Positions 35,801 through 43,405 of a stretch of DNA of 64,000 nucleotides are shown in pieces. A program made the translations under genes and the position numbers. The stretch spans positions 4,009,501-4,073,500 of the forward strand of contig NZ_AP025516.1 in the NCBI RefSeq assembly GCF_023169885.1, read 5' to 3'. The notes below the pieces were generated by a model. The model worked only from the letters and a program-made list of their open reading frames with translations. It ran no database searches and was not told the origin of the DNA. Origin of the DNA: Desulfofustis limnaeus. Lineage in GTDB: Bacteria; Desulfobacterota; Desulfobulbia; Desulfobulbales; Desulfocapsaceae. Within the stretch, counting starts at the first letter, position 1; the number at the start of each line of letters is the position of its first letter.

Positions 35801-36518
35801 CGATCTGATCGGCCAGGTATTGATCCTGGCCGTTGCGTTCCTCCAGCCACTGACGGACCTGTTTTTCCTCAGCTTCTGCTAAAATCGGCAGGCCGGCAAG
35901 CTCCATTTGTAAAATCTGTAACCGTTTTTTCTCTTCAGCCTGGCGCTCGTGCACGCGGATGGACAGATGGCTGTAGAGTTCCGTACCGGTGATCTGCTCC
36001 AACAGGGGTGCCCGTTCGTCGGGGGACGCCTGGAGAAAAGCGGCGAACCCGCCCTGAGCCAGCAGCATGGAGCGGGTAAAGCGGTCGAAGTCCATGCCGG
36101 TGGCCGCCTCGATCTGTTCGGCGACCTCCTTGCTCTTTGTTTCATAGATGGTACCGGTATCGGCGTCGGCCAGTTCATGTCTGGCAGCCTGCAGCTCACC
36201 TTCCGGTCTTTTTCGAGCCCGGTGCTGACTCCAGTGGCAGCGGAAGCGACCCGACTGGGTCTCGAAGGTCACCTCGGCAAAGCATTCCCCGGTCCGCCGC
36301 GACATGATCTCGTTGCTGCTTTTGGTAATCTTGCCCAACCGGGGAGTCCGGCCATAGAGCGCGAGGCAGATGGCGTCTAGGATGGTCGTCTTGCCGGCTC
36401 CGGTCGGTCCGACAATGGCGAAAATGGTGTCGGACAGAAAGGCCGGGTGAGTCAGGTCGACCTCCCATTCGCCGACCAAGGAATTGAGGTTCTTGAACCG
36501 TACGTGCAGGATGCGCAT
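32823..36518 (-). CDS. sbcC: Exonuclease SbcC (Rad50-like ATPase)
   Basis: A 1231-residue SMC-like ATPase with Walker A GPTGAGKTT near residue 36. Long antiparallel coiled coils follow, with a zinc hook CPLC near residue 599. The C-terminal half has the ABC signature NLSGGESF near 1129 and Walker B SLFLDEGFGTLDEEAL. With SbcD it processes hairpins and DNA ends. It begins 5 bp after the sbcD stop. Confidence 0.96.
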   Translation of the reverse strand: MRILHVRFKNLNSLVGEWEVDLTHPAFLSDTIFAIVGPTGAGKTTILDAICLALYGRTPRLGKITKSSNEIMSRRTGECFAEVTFETQSGRFRCHWSQHRARKRPEGELQAARHELADADTGTIYETKSKEVAEQIEAATGMDFDRFTRSMLLAQGGFAAFLQASPDERAPLLEQITGTELYSHLSIRVHERQAEEKKRLQILQMELAGLPILAEAEEKQVRQWLEERNGQDQYLADQIEQTNQAITWRLDIARLTEELRLIEQARAQLQDRLTAFAPQRARLDAATRALEHNGSAATLSAMRQEQEADRQALSGCRSSLPERIKRTQRAEQAMKVAAERLQTGKAEQQAMVPIIRQVRDLDWTMAARNSVIKETEDTITRADSDRDALKTAQAHGSRELAARQTALIAVQQKLEASRMDGELVEQLAGIASRLENLQQLQARMSRQADDSKQTEQRLAKARRALDEQQKLQKQRQQTVDHLLAQVTTQQTELKKTLADRNLEGWRQLTANLRHRQEMIGRAQEAARAVNDARSRRVGLTERHASLQADLTKRQDRLTSRVERQESLEKEMGLLETQLTLLTAIADLETLRGRLENGTPCPLCGATEHPYARGAIPVPDQTTARLAAVRADLKTLVAEISALRVELAHLERDRQQTATDLAACDETISTAEKFLHHAAQELAVAVPPMVVGADRQQFLDALGEENNQRLTSATTILEAAVHTEQSLTVVRDQLDLAKESRFQAEKACQAAAHAVESTDELLKQQEKEADEFRSRLEQDRSALAERLRPFAVETLDLDTLEETLRLLTDRRDQWVTRQQEQDRLTKELSALQLTTAHQAEQIERREKELGNLRDRLTELNRQKRELDAERTRLFGCKNPDEEEARLAATIEAAEQEWDRTRVQWEAAQQDLTRLQGRISDLEQALRTRGNHLETATVTFLTQLQESGFRDEEAYRSVCLPEQERIKLAAQAQRLTEENSGLLAQQREKAELLHRLQHKELAVEPLTELQQRQAALVERQKELQREIGGLRHQLAENEERKRRQQDQARAVEAQQREWARWDQLHQLIGSADGKKFRNFAQGLTFAIMVDQANRQLQTMSDRYLLIRTDDQPLELKVLDTYQAGEIRSTKNLSGGESFIVSLALALGLSHMASRNVRVDSLFLDEGFGTLDEEALDTALDTLTSLQQEGKVIGIISHVQPLRERISTRIQVSPMTGGRSRISGPGCRRLDVSV

Positions 36519-36523
36519 GGCCG

Positions 36524-37750
36524 CTAGTCCGCCCGCTTGTCTTCTTCAACGAGAGACAACAGAATCTCCCGGTAGGCGTCAATCAGGTCCGGTCGCCGAT
36601 CTTCTTCGATCCCGTGGGCGTCGAGGCACCGTTCGAAGACCTCCATCGCGTCCAGGTCGTCGAGCGTCTCCGTGTGGTGGCTGGGATGCAGAACTTGTTC
36701 GACGATTCGCTGGTTTTTGATCCGCAGAATATCCAGAGCCGTGCCGGCACAGAGGGTATCGATCCGTTCCCGCAGGTGTCCGGCAAGGTCGGCACCGTCG
36801 TAGATGACCTCGACCCAGACGGGGGCACCGCTTTGCGCAAGCCGCATAAGGTGTCCCTCGATGGTCGGCCAGTCGCCTCGTACCTGTTCGAGCTTCTGGA
36901 AAACGGGGATTTCGAGCAGCTCCACAGTGGCCGCTCGGCCGTTAAAATCAACCTGGCAGACGCTCTTGCGCTGGCCTGTTTCACCGAAGCCAATGGCCAG
37001 CGGGGAACCGCTGTAACGTCGGTTGTTGGAGCCGTTCACCATCTGCGGGACATGGAGGTGGCCGAGGGCCAGATAGTCGATGGCAGTTGAAAAGATATCG
37101 GCACAGACATGGGCCAAGGACCCGACGTACAGCTCTCGCACCCCGTCGCCGGTAACGGTTTGCCCACCGGCGGTGAACAGATGGCCGAGCGCGACGATGG
37201 GGATGGCTCTGCCCAGCTCGGTTCGTTTCCGTGTCGCGGCGGTGCTGACCGTTTGGTAGTGCTCGCGAATACCATCGAGCAGTTTCTGCTGCTTGTCGGC
37301 AACACTTTCCCCGGCTTCAACCGTGCGCATATCCCGATCCCGCAGGTAGGGAACGGCGCAGACGATCATCGCCGGTGATCCGTTCCGGCCGGAGAGGACG
37401 AAGATCTCGTCTTCGGGCTGGGTGGCGGCGGTGCCGACCACGTGCACATTCATGGTTTTGAGCAACTCCCGGGGAGCGTTAAGAAATGAAGGGGAGTCAT
37501 GGTTGCCGGCGATAACCACCACATGGCGGCAAACGGCAGCAGCCCGGCAGAGGAAACGGTAATAGAGTTCCTGGGCCCGATTGCTCGGAGCAGTACTATC
37601 AAAGATATCACCGGCTATCACCAGTACATCGACATTTTGGCGGTGCAGGGTGACAATCAGCCAGTCGAGAAAGGCATCATGTTCATGGTACCGTTTTCTG
37701 CCGTAAAGGGTACGACCCAGGTGCCAATCGGAGGTATGAATAAGACGCAT
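36524..37750 (-). CDS. sbcD: Exonuclease SbcD (Mre11-like nuclease)
   Basis: A 408-residue metallophosphoesterase nuclease with SDWHLG near residue 7, AGDIFD near 48, AGNHDSP near 85, and GHLH near 222. It pairs with the downstream SbcC. I place the start at ATG 37750, giving the canonical MRLIHTSDWHLG N-terminus; a longer frame adds 26 residues without conservation. The operon order sbcD-sbcC is standard. Confidence 0.96.
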   Translation of the reverse strand: MRLIHTSDWHLGRTLYGRKRYHEHDAFLDWLIVTLHRQNVDVLVIAGDIFDSTAPSNRAQELYYRFLCRAAAVCRHVVVIAGNHDSPSFLNAPRELLKTMNVHVVGTAATQPEDEIFVLSGRNGSPAMIVCAVPYLRDRDMRTVEAGESVADKQQKLLDGIREHYQTVSTAATRKRTELGRAIPIVALGHLFTAGGQTVTGDGVRELYVGSLAHVCADIFSTAIDYLALGHLHVPQMVNGSNNRRYSGSPLAIGFGETGQRKSVCQVDFNGRAATVELLEIPVFQKLEQVRGDWPTIEGHLMRLAQSGAPVWVEVIYDGADLAGHLRERIDTLCAGTALDILRIKNQRIVEQVLHPSHHTETLDDLDAMEVFERCLDAHGIEEDRRPDLIDAYREILLSLVEEDKRAD

Positions 37751-37907
37751 CCGTGTTCTTCTCGTGCAGGTGGTCCCTATGGCCTTGTCTCGGCCGACGC
37801 CGGTGATTTCTTCGTACTGTATTGACAAGGGCGGTGAATGTAAACGCTTTCCAGCGAAGATGAGGGAAAAGCAGTTCGTTCGGCCGCCGTGATCAGCACG
37901 GCCGTGG

Positions 37908-38324
37908 TCAACGGGCCAACGCCATGACGGTCAGATAGCGCAGTGATTTGCCCAGACCGACAAGGATCAGAAACAGCCACAAACGAACCCGCATGACGCC
38001 GGCGACCAGAGTCAGCACGTCACCGCCGAGCGGCAGCCAGGCGAAAAGCAGCGACCAGACCCCGTAACGCTGGAACCAATGCTGGGCTTTGTCGATCTGC
38101 TCAGTGGTGAAATAAAACCAGGGACGCTCCCGGAAATGCAGGAGATAACGGCCCAATCCCCAGTTGACGGCACTCCCCACGGTGTTGCCGAGGGTGGCTG
38201 CCAGCAGCAGCGGCCCTGCCGGGCTGTCGCCTTGGAGCAGGGCGTAGAGCATGACCTCCGAAGAGATGGGCAGGATCGTCGCGGCAAGCAGTGAGGTGGT
38301 AAAGAGGGCGAGGTAAACGGACAT
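37908..38324 (-). CDS. YqaA-like small DedA/SNARE-associated membrane protein
   Basis: A 138-residue membrane protein of the DedA superfamily. The conserved segments are LPISSEVMLYALL near residue 19 and GNTVGSAVNWGLGRYL near 46, with the re-entrant hairpin typical of the family and an FAWLPLGGDVLTLVAGVMRV segment near 95. The long YqaA form is similar in length. Roles in lipid flipping or membrane homeostasis are proposed for the superfamily. AAGGA precedes the ATG. Confidence 0.85.
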   Translation of the reverse strand: MSVYLALFTTSLLAATILPISSEVMLYALLQGDSPAGPLLLAATLGNTVGSAVNWGLGRYLLHFRERPWFYFTTEQIDKAQHWFQRYGVWSLLFAWLPLGGDVLTLVAGVMRVRLWLFLILVGLGKSLRYLTVMALAR

Positions 38325-38362
38325 GGCCGTCCTTTACCAGCGGGCAGTTGGAAGCGGTTCGA

Positions 38363-39784
38363 TCACCGGTGTTGCCCCCCGGTGTCGGTGTCATGGTGCA
38401 GCGACCCGCGAAACCAGGAAAAATAGACTCCGGTCAGGCAGAGTATGGCGGATATGAGATAAACGGTGTGGACGCTGCGCAGAAACAAGTGGTAATTGGC
38501 CGGCACGATGGCCTGCCGGCCGATGACCAGGGCCAGTACCACGGTGGCCATGGCCATGCTGAACATCTGACCGATCAGGCGCATGGTCGCCACCGTTCCC
38601 GAGGCCAGGCCGTAGTGGCGCTTCTCCACGGCACCCATGATGGCGCTCATGTTCGGTGAGCTGAACAGGGCGAATCCGGTACCCAGCAGGGTCAGGTTGG
38701 CGACGATCAGGGGCAGCGGGGTGTCCGGCTCCAACCGCGTGAACAGCGACACCCCGACCACCGTGATGGTCATACCGGCGGTGGCCAGTAACCGTGGTTC
38801 CACACGGTCAGACAGCCGGCCGGCCAGCGGCGACAGCAGGGCCATCATCACCGGCTGTGCCATCAGCACCAGTCCGGCTGCATGCGGGGTGAGGCCTTTG
38901 AGATACTGCAGATAGAGGCTGAGCAGAAAGGTGACGGCAAAGGTTGCCGAATAGTTGAGCAATGCCGCCAGGCTGGAAAAAGCGAACGTCTTGTTGTCGG
39001 CAAAAAGTGAAACATTGAAGACCGGATAGCGGGCCTGGCGCTGGTGAAGGACAAACAGCACCAGCAGCAGGGTGCCGATGACCAGCAGCAAGATGCCCAC
39101 CGGCGCGGGCAGCCTGGTTGCCCCGTAGACCAGGGCGGTGATGGCGACACCGTAAAGGAGGCAGGCGGGGGTATCCAGGCGCTGTCCCGGCTCACCGCGC
39201 CATTCCCCATGCAGATAACGAAGGGTCAGCAGGGTCAGAAACAGACCGAGCGGCAGCATCAGCAGAAAGATGCTGCGCCAGCCGAAATGGTGGGTGAGCA
39301 GGCCGCCGGCAAAGGGGCCCACCGAGAGGCCGACGTAGACTGCCGCCACATAGATACCGATGACCCGGCCGCGCCGATGCGGTGGAAAGATCGAAGTGAG
39401 GATGGCCATGCCGGTGGTGATGAACATCGCGGCCCCGAAACCCTGCAAGACTCGCAATCCGATGAGCAGCGCGGCGGAGCCGGCAAAGGCGGCCCCGGTC
39501 GAGGCGATGGTGTAGACCACCAGGCCGAGGGTGAACACCTTTTTGCGGCCGTGGATGTCTGCCACTTTGCCTGCCGGGATGAGGCCGACGGCAACGGCCA
39601 GCAGGTAGGCGGTGGCGATCCAGCTCAACTGCACGGCATCCATCTGCAGATCGGCCTGAATGGCCGGCAGAGCAACGTTTACTGAAGAGATGATAAACGG
39701 TCCGACGAAGGAGGTCAGGGTGGCAACGATCAATGCGGATCGTTCCAACGTTGCGGCATCGGGGAGAGAGGGGGTCTGTTTCAT
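38363..39784 (-). CDS. MFS drug exporter, DHA2 (14-TM) type
   Basis: A 473-residue transporter with 14 predicted helices. The loop 2-3 motif is GKVADIHGRKKVF near residue 77; motif C-like glycine-rich helix 5 (GLSVGPFAGGLL) is near 150. The arrangement is that of EmrB/QacA-type proton-coupled exporters. The substrate is unknown, and no membrane-fusion partner is adjacent. It is leftward, 38 bp beyond the yqaA-like gene. Confidence 0.9.
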   Translation of the reverse strand: MKQTPSLPDAATLERSALIVATLTSFVGPFIISSVNVALPAIQADLQMDAVQLSWIATAYLLAVAVGLIPAGKVADIHGRKKVFTLGLVVYTIASTGAAFAGSAALLIGLRVLQGFGAAMFITTGMAILTSIFPPHRRGRVIGIYVAAVYVGLSVGPFAGGLLTHHFGWRSIFLLMLPLGLFLTLLTLRYLHGEWRGEPGQRLDTPACLLYGVAITALVYGATRLPAPVGILLLVIGTLLLVLFVLHQRQARYPVFNVSLFADNKTFAFSSLAALLNYSATFAVTFLLSLYLQYLKGLTPHAAGLVLMAQPVMMALLSPLAGRLSDRVEPRLLATAGMTITVVGVSLFTRLEPDTPLPLIVANLTLLGTGFALFSSPNMSAIMGAVEKRHYGLASGTVATMRLIGQMFSMAMATVVLALVIGRQAIVPANYHLFLRSVHTVYLISAILCLTGVYFSWFRGSLHHDTDTGGQHR

Positions 39785-39953
39785 GGGTGAGCGGGTTCTT
39801 TTGCCGCGAGTCTACCGTGCCGTTGCGTTGGTGCAAAGAGCTTTATGCAGGAAGCCCGTTTTTTTCTTACAAGAGAGGTGGCAGTTTCCACACGGTTGAG
39901 GCGGGGCCGCTGATTGACGCCACTCCTTGCGTCTCCGGAGGGGATTGCCTCGA

Positions 39954-40853
39954 TCAACCGTTTCTGATCTCGTCGTAGGGTGGGCACGACCGGGTGGGCA
40001 GGGCGAAGGTCTTTCCCCACTCCTGCCACTGGCTGGTGATAGCATCGACGACGGTAGAAAGTTTTTCCGTGGTGCCGATGAGCTTCGCCGCCATCGTCTC
40101 AGTTTCCTCGAACCAGTCGATGGCTGGACGAAATCCTTGACACAGCAGGGAGATGCGACAGGCCAGATGAAGCAGTTCTGCAGCCTTTCTGGTGGTTGAT
40201 TCGCCCAGTTCACTGGTTTCCAGTTCCTCATGGAAGGCGGCGGCGAGGGCAAAGGGAGCCGGTAGTCCCCAGTCCAGAAACAGTTCGGCGGCGAGTTCGG
40301 CGCTGTCGATATCGAAACGCAGGCGCTCCATGGTCCGGCGTTCTTCTGCGGAGGTCTGTTCGTTCAGGATGATTTCGTATTCCTCGGGAAAGATGCTGGC
40401 CAGGACCAGCTCCCCCATATGGGACAGCAACGCACAACTGAAGAGTTCGTCGGGGTCGAAGGAGCCGCTGCGCCTGGCCAATGCTTTGCCGGCCACAGCC
40501 CTGGCCAGAGAGGCCGACCAGAAGCCGGAATAATCGAACCCACGGCAGCGTCCCTGACGGTTCGAGGCAAACAGGGACAGGCAGAGCGCCAGCCGGGAGA
40601 TGGTCTGCATGCCGAGTTTGACCGCGGCCCGCTGAACGGAAGCAACTTGGGCACCGGTGGCCAGAAATGCGGAGTTGGCGTATTTGAGTATTTCGGCGGA
40701 CAGCGTCGGATCCACCTGGACCAGTTGGGCGATATCGTCCAGTGATGACGTGTCACTGCGACACAGCTTCATAATCTCGATGGCCGTCGGTGATGGCGTT
40801 GGTAATTGGTGCATGTTCTGCAACGAGATAAACACTTCTTTTCGATTCGGCAT
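39954..40853 (-). CDS. HDOD-domain signalling protein
   Basis: A 299-residue protein. The HDOD core (about residues 12-205) includes LPTPSPTAIEIMKLCRSDTSS and AEILKYANSAF. The HD-like metal residues are degenerate, as is usual for HDOD. Such proteins act in signalling and chemotaxis. I use ATG 40853; the longer frame adds 40 unconserved residues. It is divergent from the sigma54 activator gene (248 bp between), so it shares that promoter region. A second HDOD gene lies at 61631-62518. Confidence 0.85.
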   Translation of the reverse strand: MPNRKEVFISLQNMHQLPTPSPTAIEIMKLCRSDTSSLDDIAQLVQVDPTLSAEILKYANSAFLATGAQVASVQRAAVKLGMQTISRLALCLSLFASNRQGRCRGFDYSGFWSASLARAVAGKALARRSGSFDPDELFSCALLSHMGELVLASIFPEEYEIILNEQTSAEERRTMERLRFDIDSAELAAELFLDWGLPAPFALAAAFHEELETSELGESTTRKAAELLHLACRISLLCQGFRPAIDWFEETETMAAKLIGTTEKLSTVVDAITSQWQEWGKTFALPTRSCPPYDEIRNG

Positions 40854-41101
40854 GACTGTTCCGTTTTCATTGATTTTTTCAACAATGGACAGGTGTGCAC
40901 CTATCATAGGAGAGGACGACGCAGAAGTCAAACCGTCGACAGAGGCGGACCGTGGCCGGAGAGGCTGCAACATTTTCGTTGCGCCTTTTAAGGAAAGGCT
41001 TATATCTAATCTGACAACCGGTCTGGTTGGCTGGGGATGACGATTTTTCGTTCCACCGGGCCGACGTTGTCATCTTCCGGTCTTCAGAGGAGGAATTGGT
41101 C

Positions 41102-42529
41102 ATGACGAACAGGCGAATATTGGTGGTTGACGATGAACCGGATATGCGGGGACTCCTGGCCCGTCTGTTGAAGAAAAAGGGCGGCTATGAGGTTCGCCAG
41201 GCCGATTCCGGCGATCACGGGCTGGAGACGATCGCCTTCTGGCGCCCCGATGTGGTCATCACCGACATCAAGATGCCCGGCATGGATGGGGTCGCCTTCT
41301 TTCGACGGATCAGGGAGATCGACCCCACCATCACCACCATCATCATGACCGGTTTCGGAACGGTGGAGCTTGCCGTGGAGACCTTGAAGAACGGGGCCTA
41401 CGACTTTTTCGAAAAGCCGTTTGACAACAACCAGATCATCCATGCTGTTGCCCGGGCCATGGAGCGCACCGAACTGCTGCGCCAGAGGCAGCGGTTCGAG
41501 GAGCTGAACCGGAAGCTCTCAGACCAGGGAACGTTTTACGGATTTGTCGGAACCTCGCCGCGGATGCAGCAGATGCAGGACCTGCTTCGCCGTCTGGCTC
41601 CGAGCAGTATGACGGTGCTGATTCGTGGTGAGTCCGGAACCGGAAAGGAGTTGGCGGCTCGAGCCCTACATGCGCTTTCCGGGCGAGCCGATCGACCGAT
41701 GGTAACGGTGAATTGTCCGGCTCTGCCCGAGCAGATCCTGGAAAGCGAATTGTTCGGCTACCGCCGTGGGGCTTTTACCGGTGCCGACCGGGACAAGGCC
41801 GGTTTGTTCCTGGAGGCGGATCATTCCACCCTGTTGCTCGATGAGATCGCCGATATTCCCGTTTCCATCCAGACCAAGCTTTTACGGGTGTTGCAGGAGA
41901 AAGAAATCCAACCTCTCGGGCAAAATCGCAGTTACCCGGTTGACGTTCGGGTGATTGCGTCCACCAATCAGGCGATCGAGGAAAAGATTGGCCGCGGCGA
42001 GTTCCGGGAAGATCTGTTCTATCGCCTCAACGTGGTAACGCTCACCATGCCCAACTTGGACGAGATCAGCAGCGATCTGCCGGCGTTGATTCACCACTTT
42101 TTCAACCGTTTTCGGACGGAGCACGAGCGGCAAGACCTGGTGCTCGATGACTCGGCGGTTCAGGCCTTGCTGCAGCGGCGTTGGCGCGGCAACGTGCGGG
42201 AGTTGCAAAACGTCATCAATCGCGCCGTGTTGCTGGACAGAGATGGACGCTTAACCAGGCAGGATCTGATGCTTGAAGATTCTCTCAGCGCGCAACCGGC
42301 CAAGGCTGACGACGTCCCTTTTGCTACCCTGCACGACTTTCCGTATGCCGAGGCCAAGGAGGAGGTCCTGCGTTCTTTTTCCGAGTCGTATCTGCGTGCT
42401 GCCATCCAGCGGGCGGAGGGAAACATCTCCCTTGCCGCCAAGGCGTGCGGTATGGAGCGGCAGGCCCTGCAAAGATTGGTGCGCCGCTACCAGATTCCCG
42501 TCGATGACCTGAAACGGGGCACCAGGTAG
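41102..42529 (+). CDS. Sigma54-dependent response regulator (NtrC family)
   Basis: A 475-residue enhancer-binding activator. Receiver: VDDEPD near residue 9 and phospho-acceptor Asp near 54 in ITDIKMPGMDG. AAA+ domain: Walker A GESGTGKE near 176, the sigma54-contacting GAFTGA near 222, and LLLDEIADIP as Walker B. C-terminal Fis-type helix-turn-helix: NISLAAKACGMERQALQRLVRRYQI. AGGAGG precedes ATG 41102. It heads a kinase-rich region, and the likely cognate kinase is at 43402 or 49068. Palindromes at 42626-42692 are candidate enhancer sites. Confidence 0.94.
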   Translation: MTNRRILVVDDEPDMRGLLARLLKKKGGYEVRQADSGDHGLETIAFWRPDVVITDIKMPGMDGVAFFRRIREIDPTITTIIMTGFGTVELAVETLKNGAYDFFEKPFDNNQIIHAVARAMERTELLRQRQRFEELNRKLSDQGTFYGFVGTSPRMQQMQDLLRRLAPSSMTVLIRGESGTGKELAARALHALSGRADRPMVTVNCPALPEQILESELFGYRRGAFTGADRDKAGLFLEADHSTLLLDEIADIPVSIQTKLLRVLQEKEIQPLGQNRSYPVDVRVIASTNQAIEEKIGRGEFREDLFYRLNVVTLTMPNLDEISSDLPALIHHFFNRFRTEHERQDLVLDDSAVQALLQRRWRGNVRELQNVINRAVLLDRDGRLTRQDLMLEDSLSAQPAKADDVPFATLHDFPYAEAKEEVLRSFSESYLRAAIQRAEGNISLAAKACGMERQALQRLVRRYQIPVDDLKRGTR

Positions 42530-42672
42530 TCTTTTGCTGCTGCGGCGAGTTTTGCTGGTGCTCCACTCCTGATTGCCAGCCTGCTCCGGCTGTTCACCGT
42601 TTATCACCTTGAAATAACGCAAAAGCAACCGGTTGTCTTGGGCAAGGGGGCGTCGCAACAGAAAAGCTGCGG

Positions 42673-42692
42673 GCGCAACAAAAGTGTTGCGC
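42673..42692. repeat. GCGCAACA inverted repeat
   Basis: GCGCAACA (42673-42680), spacer AAAG, TGTTGCGC (42685-42692): a perfect palindrome. CGCAACA also occurs at 42654-42660 and GTTGCA at 42698-42703. It may be a binding site cluster for the adjacent sigma54 activator, or a stem-loop terminating its gene. Confidence 0.5.
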
Positions 42693-42828
42693 TTTCCGTT
42701 GCAGTCTTCTTCCGTCCAGAACTGATCGTTCCTGTCAGAATCTTACAATTACAAGCAACTGCGGGAGTCCTGTAGAAACTGTCGTTGCCCGGCAAAGCTG
42801 GAATGGAACCTGCATTGTCGTCGACGAC

Positions 42829-42858
42829 AAGGGGCTGCCCCTGGCCAGCCCTTTTTTT
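42829..42858 (+). terminator. Intrinsic terminator-like hairpin
   Basis: AAGGGGCTG (42829-42837) pairs with CAGCCCTT (42846-42853) with one bulged G, and the T-run continues through 42858. It lies about 300 bases past the activator gene and 70 bases before the next one. Confidence 0.65.
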
Positions 42859-42931
42859 GCTCGGTGCGTGCCGATGACCGGTTTGACCACGCACTAACCT
42901 GAAAATGATCGATGGATGACGAGTACATGGC

Positions 42932-43405
42932 ATGAAACGGGGCCCTTTCCTGAGCATAGCAATTGCCTGCAGTCTGGTCGTTGCCGGCGCTTCAGACGCC
43001 GTTGCTTTGCAGACCCATGGCGGTTCGGAAGGCTTTGTCGTCCATCAGCTGGCCCATGTTCAGTACCTCGGAGCATTGGGGTATTTGATCTGGGACATTC
43101 GTCGCAGTGGTTTTAGCGGCAAAGGGTGGCTTCACCTGCAATGGTTTTGTCGGTTGATGATCGCCTGGAATGCGCTGGCCTTTATCGGCCATTTCGCCCA
43201 GATGGCGCTGTCTGACGATGCGCTGTCGGCCCCTGACGGATACCTGTCCTCAGAACTGCTGATGCCGCTGTCCTTGGTTCGTCTCACCTATTTTGTGACC
43301 GCCTTGGATCACCTGCTCATCACCCCCGGGCTGCTTTTTCTGTTTTTGGCCATGCGCTGGTTTTATCGGGTCGAGGCAACTGCCGACAAAGGGGTGAGCC
43401 GATGA
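42932..43405 (+). CDS. Small membrane protein paired with a histidine kinase
   Basis: A 157-residue protein with a signal-like N-terminus and about four membrane helices. Conserved-looking histidines lie in VVHQLAHVQYLGALGY (near 36), FIGHFAQMAL and TALDHLLITPG. Histidines at helix ends could bind haem or a metal, but this is speculative. The family is not recognised. The last 4 bp overlap the kinase start (ATGA), so it is translationally coupled and may be the sensory partner of that kinase. The ribosome site is weak. Confidence 0.75.
   Translation: MKRGPFLSIAIACSLVVAGASDAVALQTHGGSEGFVVHQLAHVQYLGALGYLIWDIRRSGFSGKGWLHLQWFCRLMIAWNALAFIGHFAQMALSDDALSAPDGYLSSELLMPLSLVRLTYFVTALDHLLITPGLLFLFLAMRWFYRVEATADKGVSR

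Larger units (their letters stand above)
42530..42931. other. Intergenic region with palindromes and a terminator
   Basis: It holds CAACCGGTTG (42626-42635), the inverted repeat at 42673-42692, and a terminator at 42829-42858. A GG-N10-GC pair at 42800-42813 (TGGAATG-GAAC-CTGCA) resembles a sigma54 promoter, but its transcript would run straight into the terminator. No gene was seen. Confidence 0.5.

Noticed and set aside
42799-42815. Sigma54 promoter-like TGGAATG-GAAC-CTGCA
   Set aside because: Weak match, and the transcript would enter the terminator at 42829 after a few bases.
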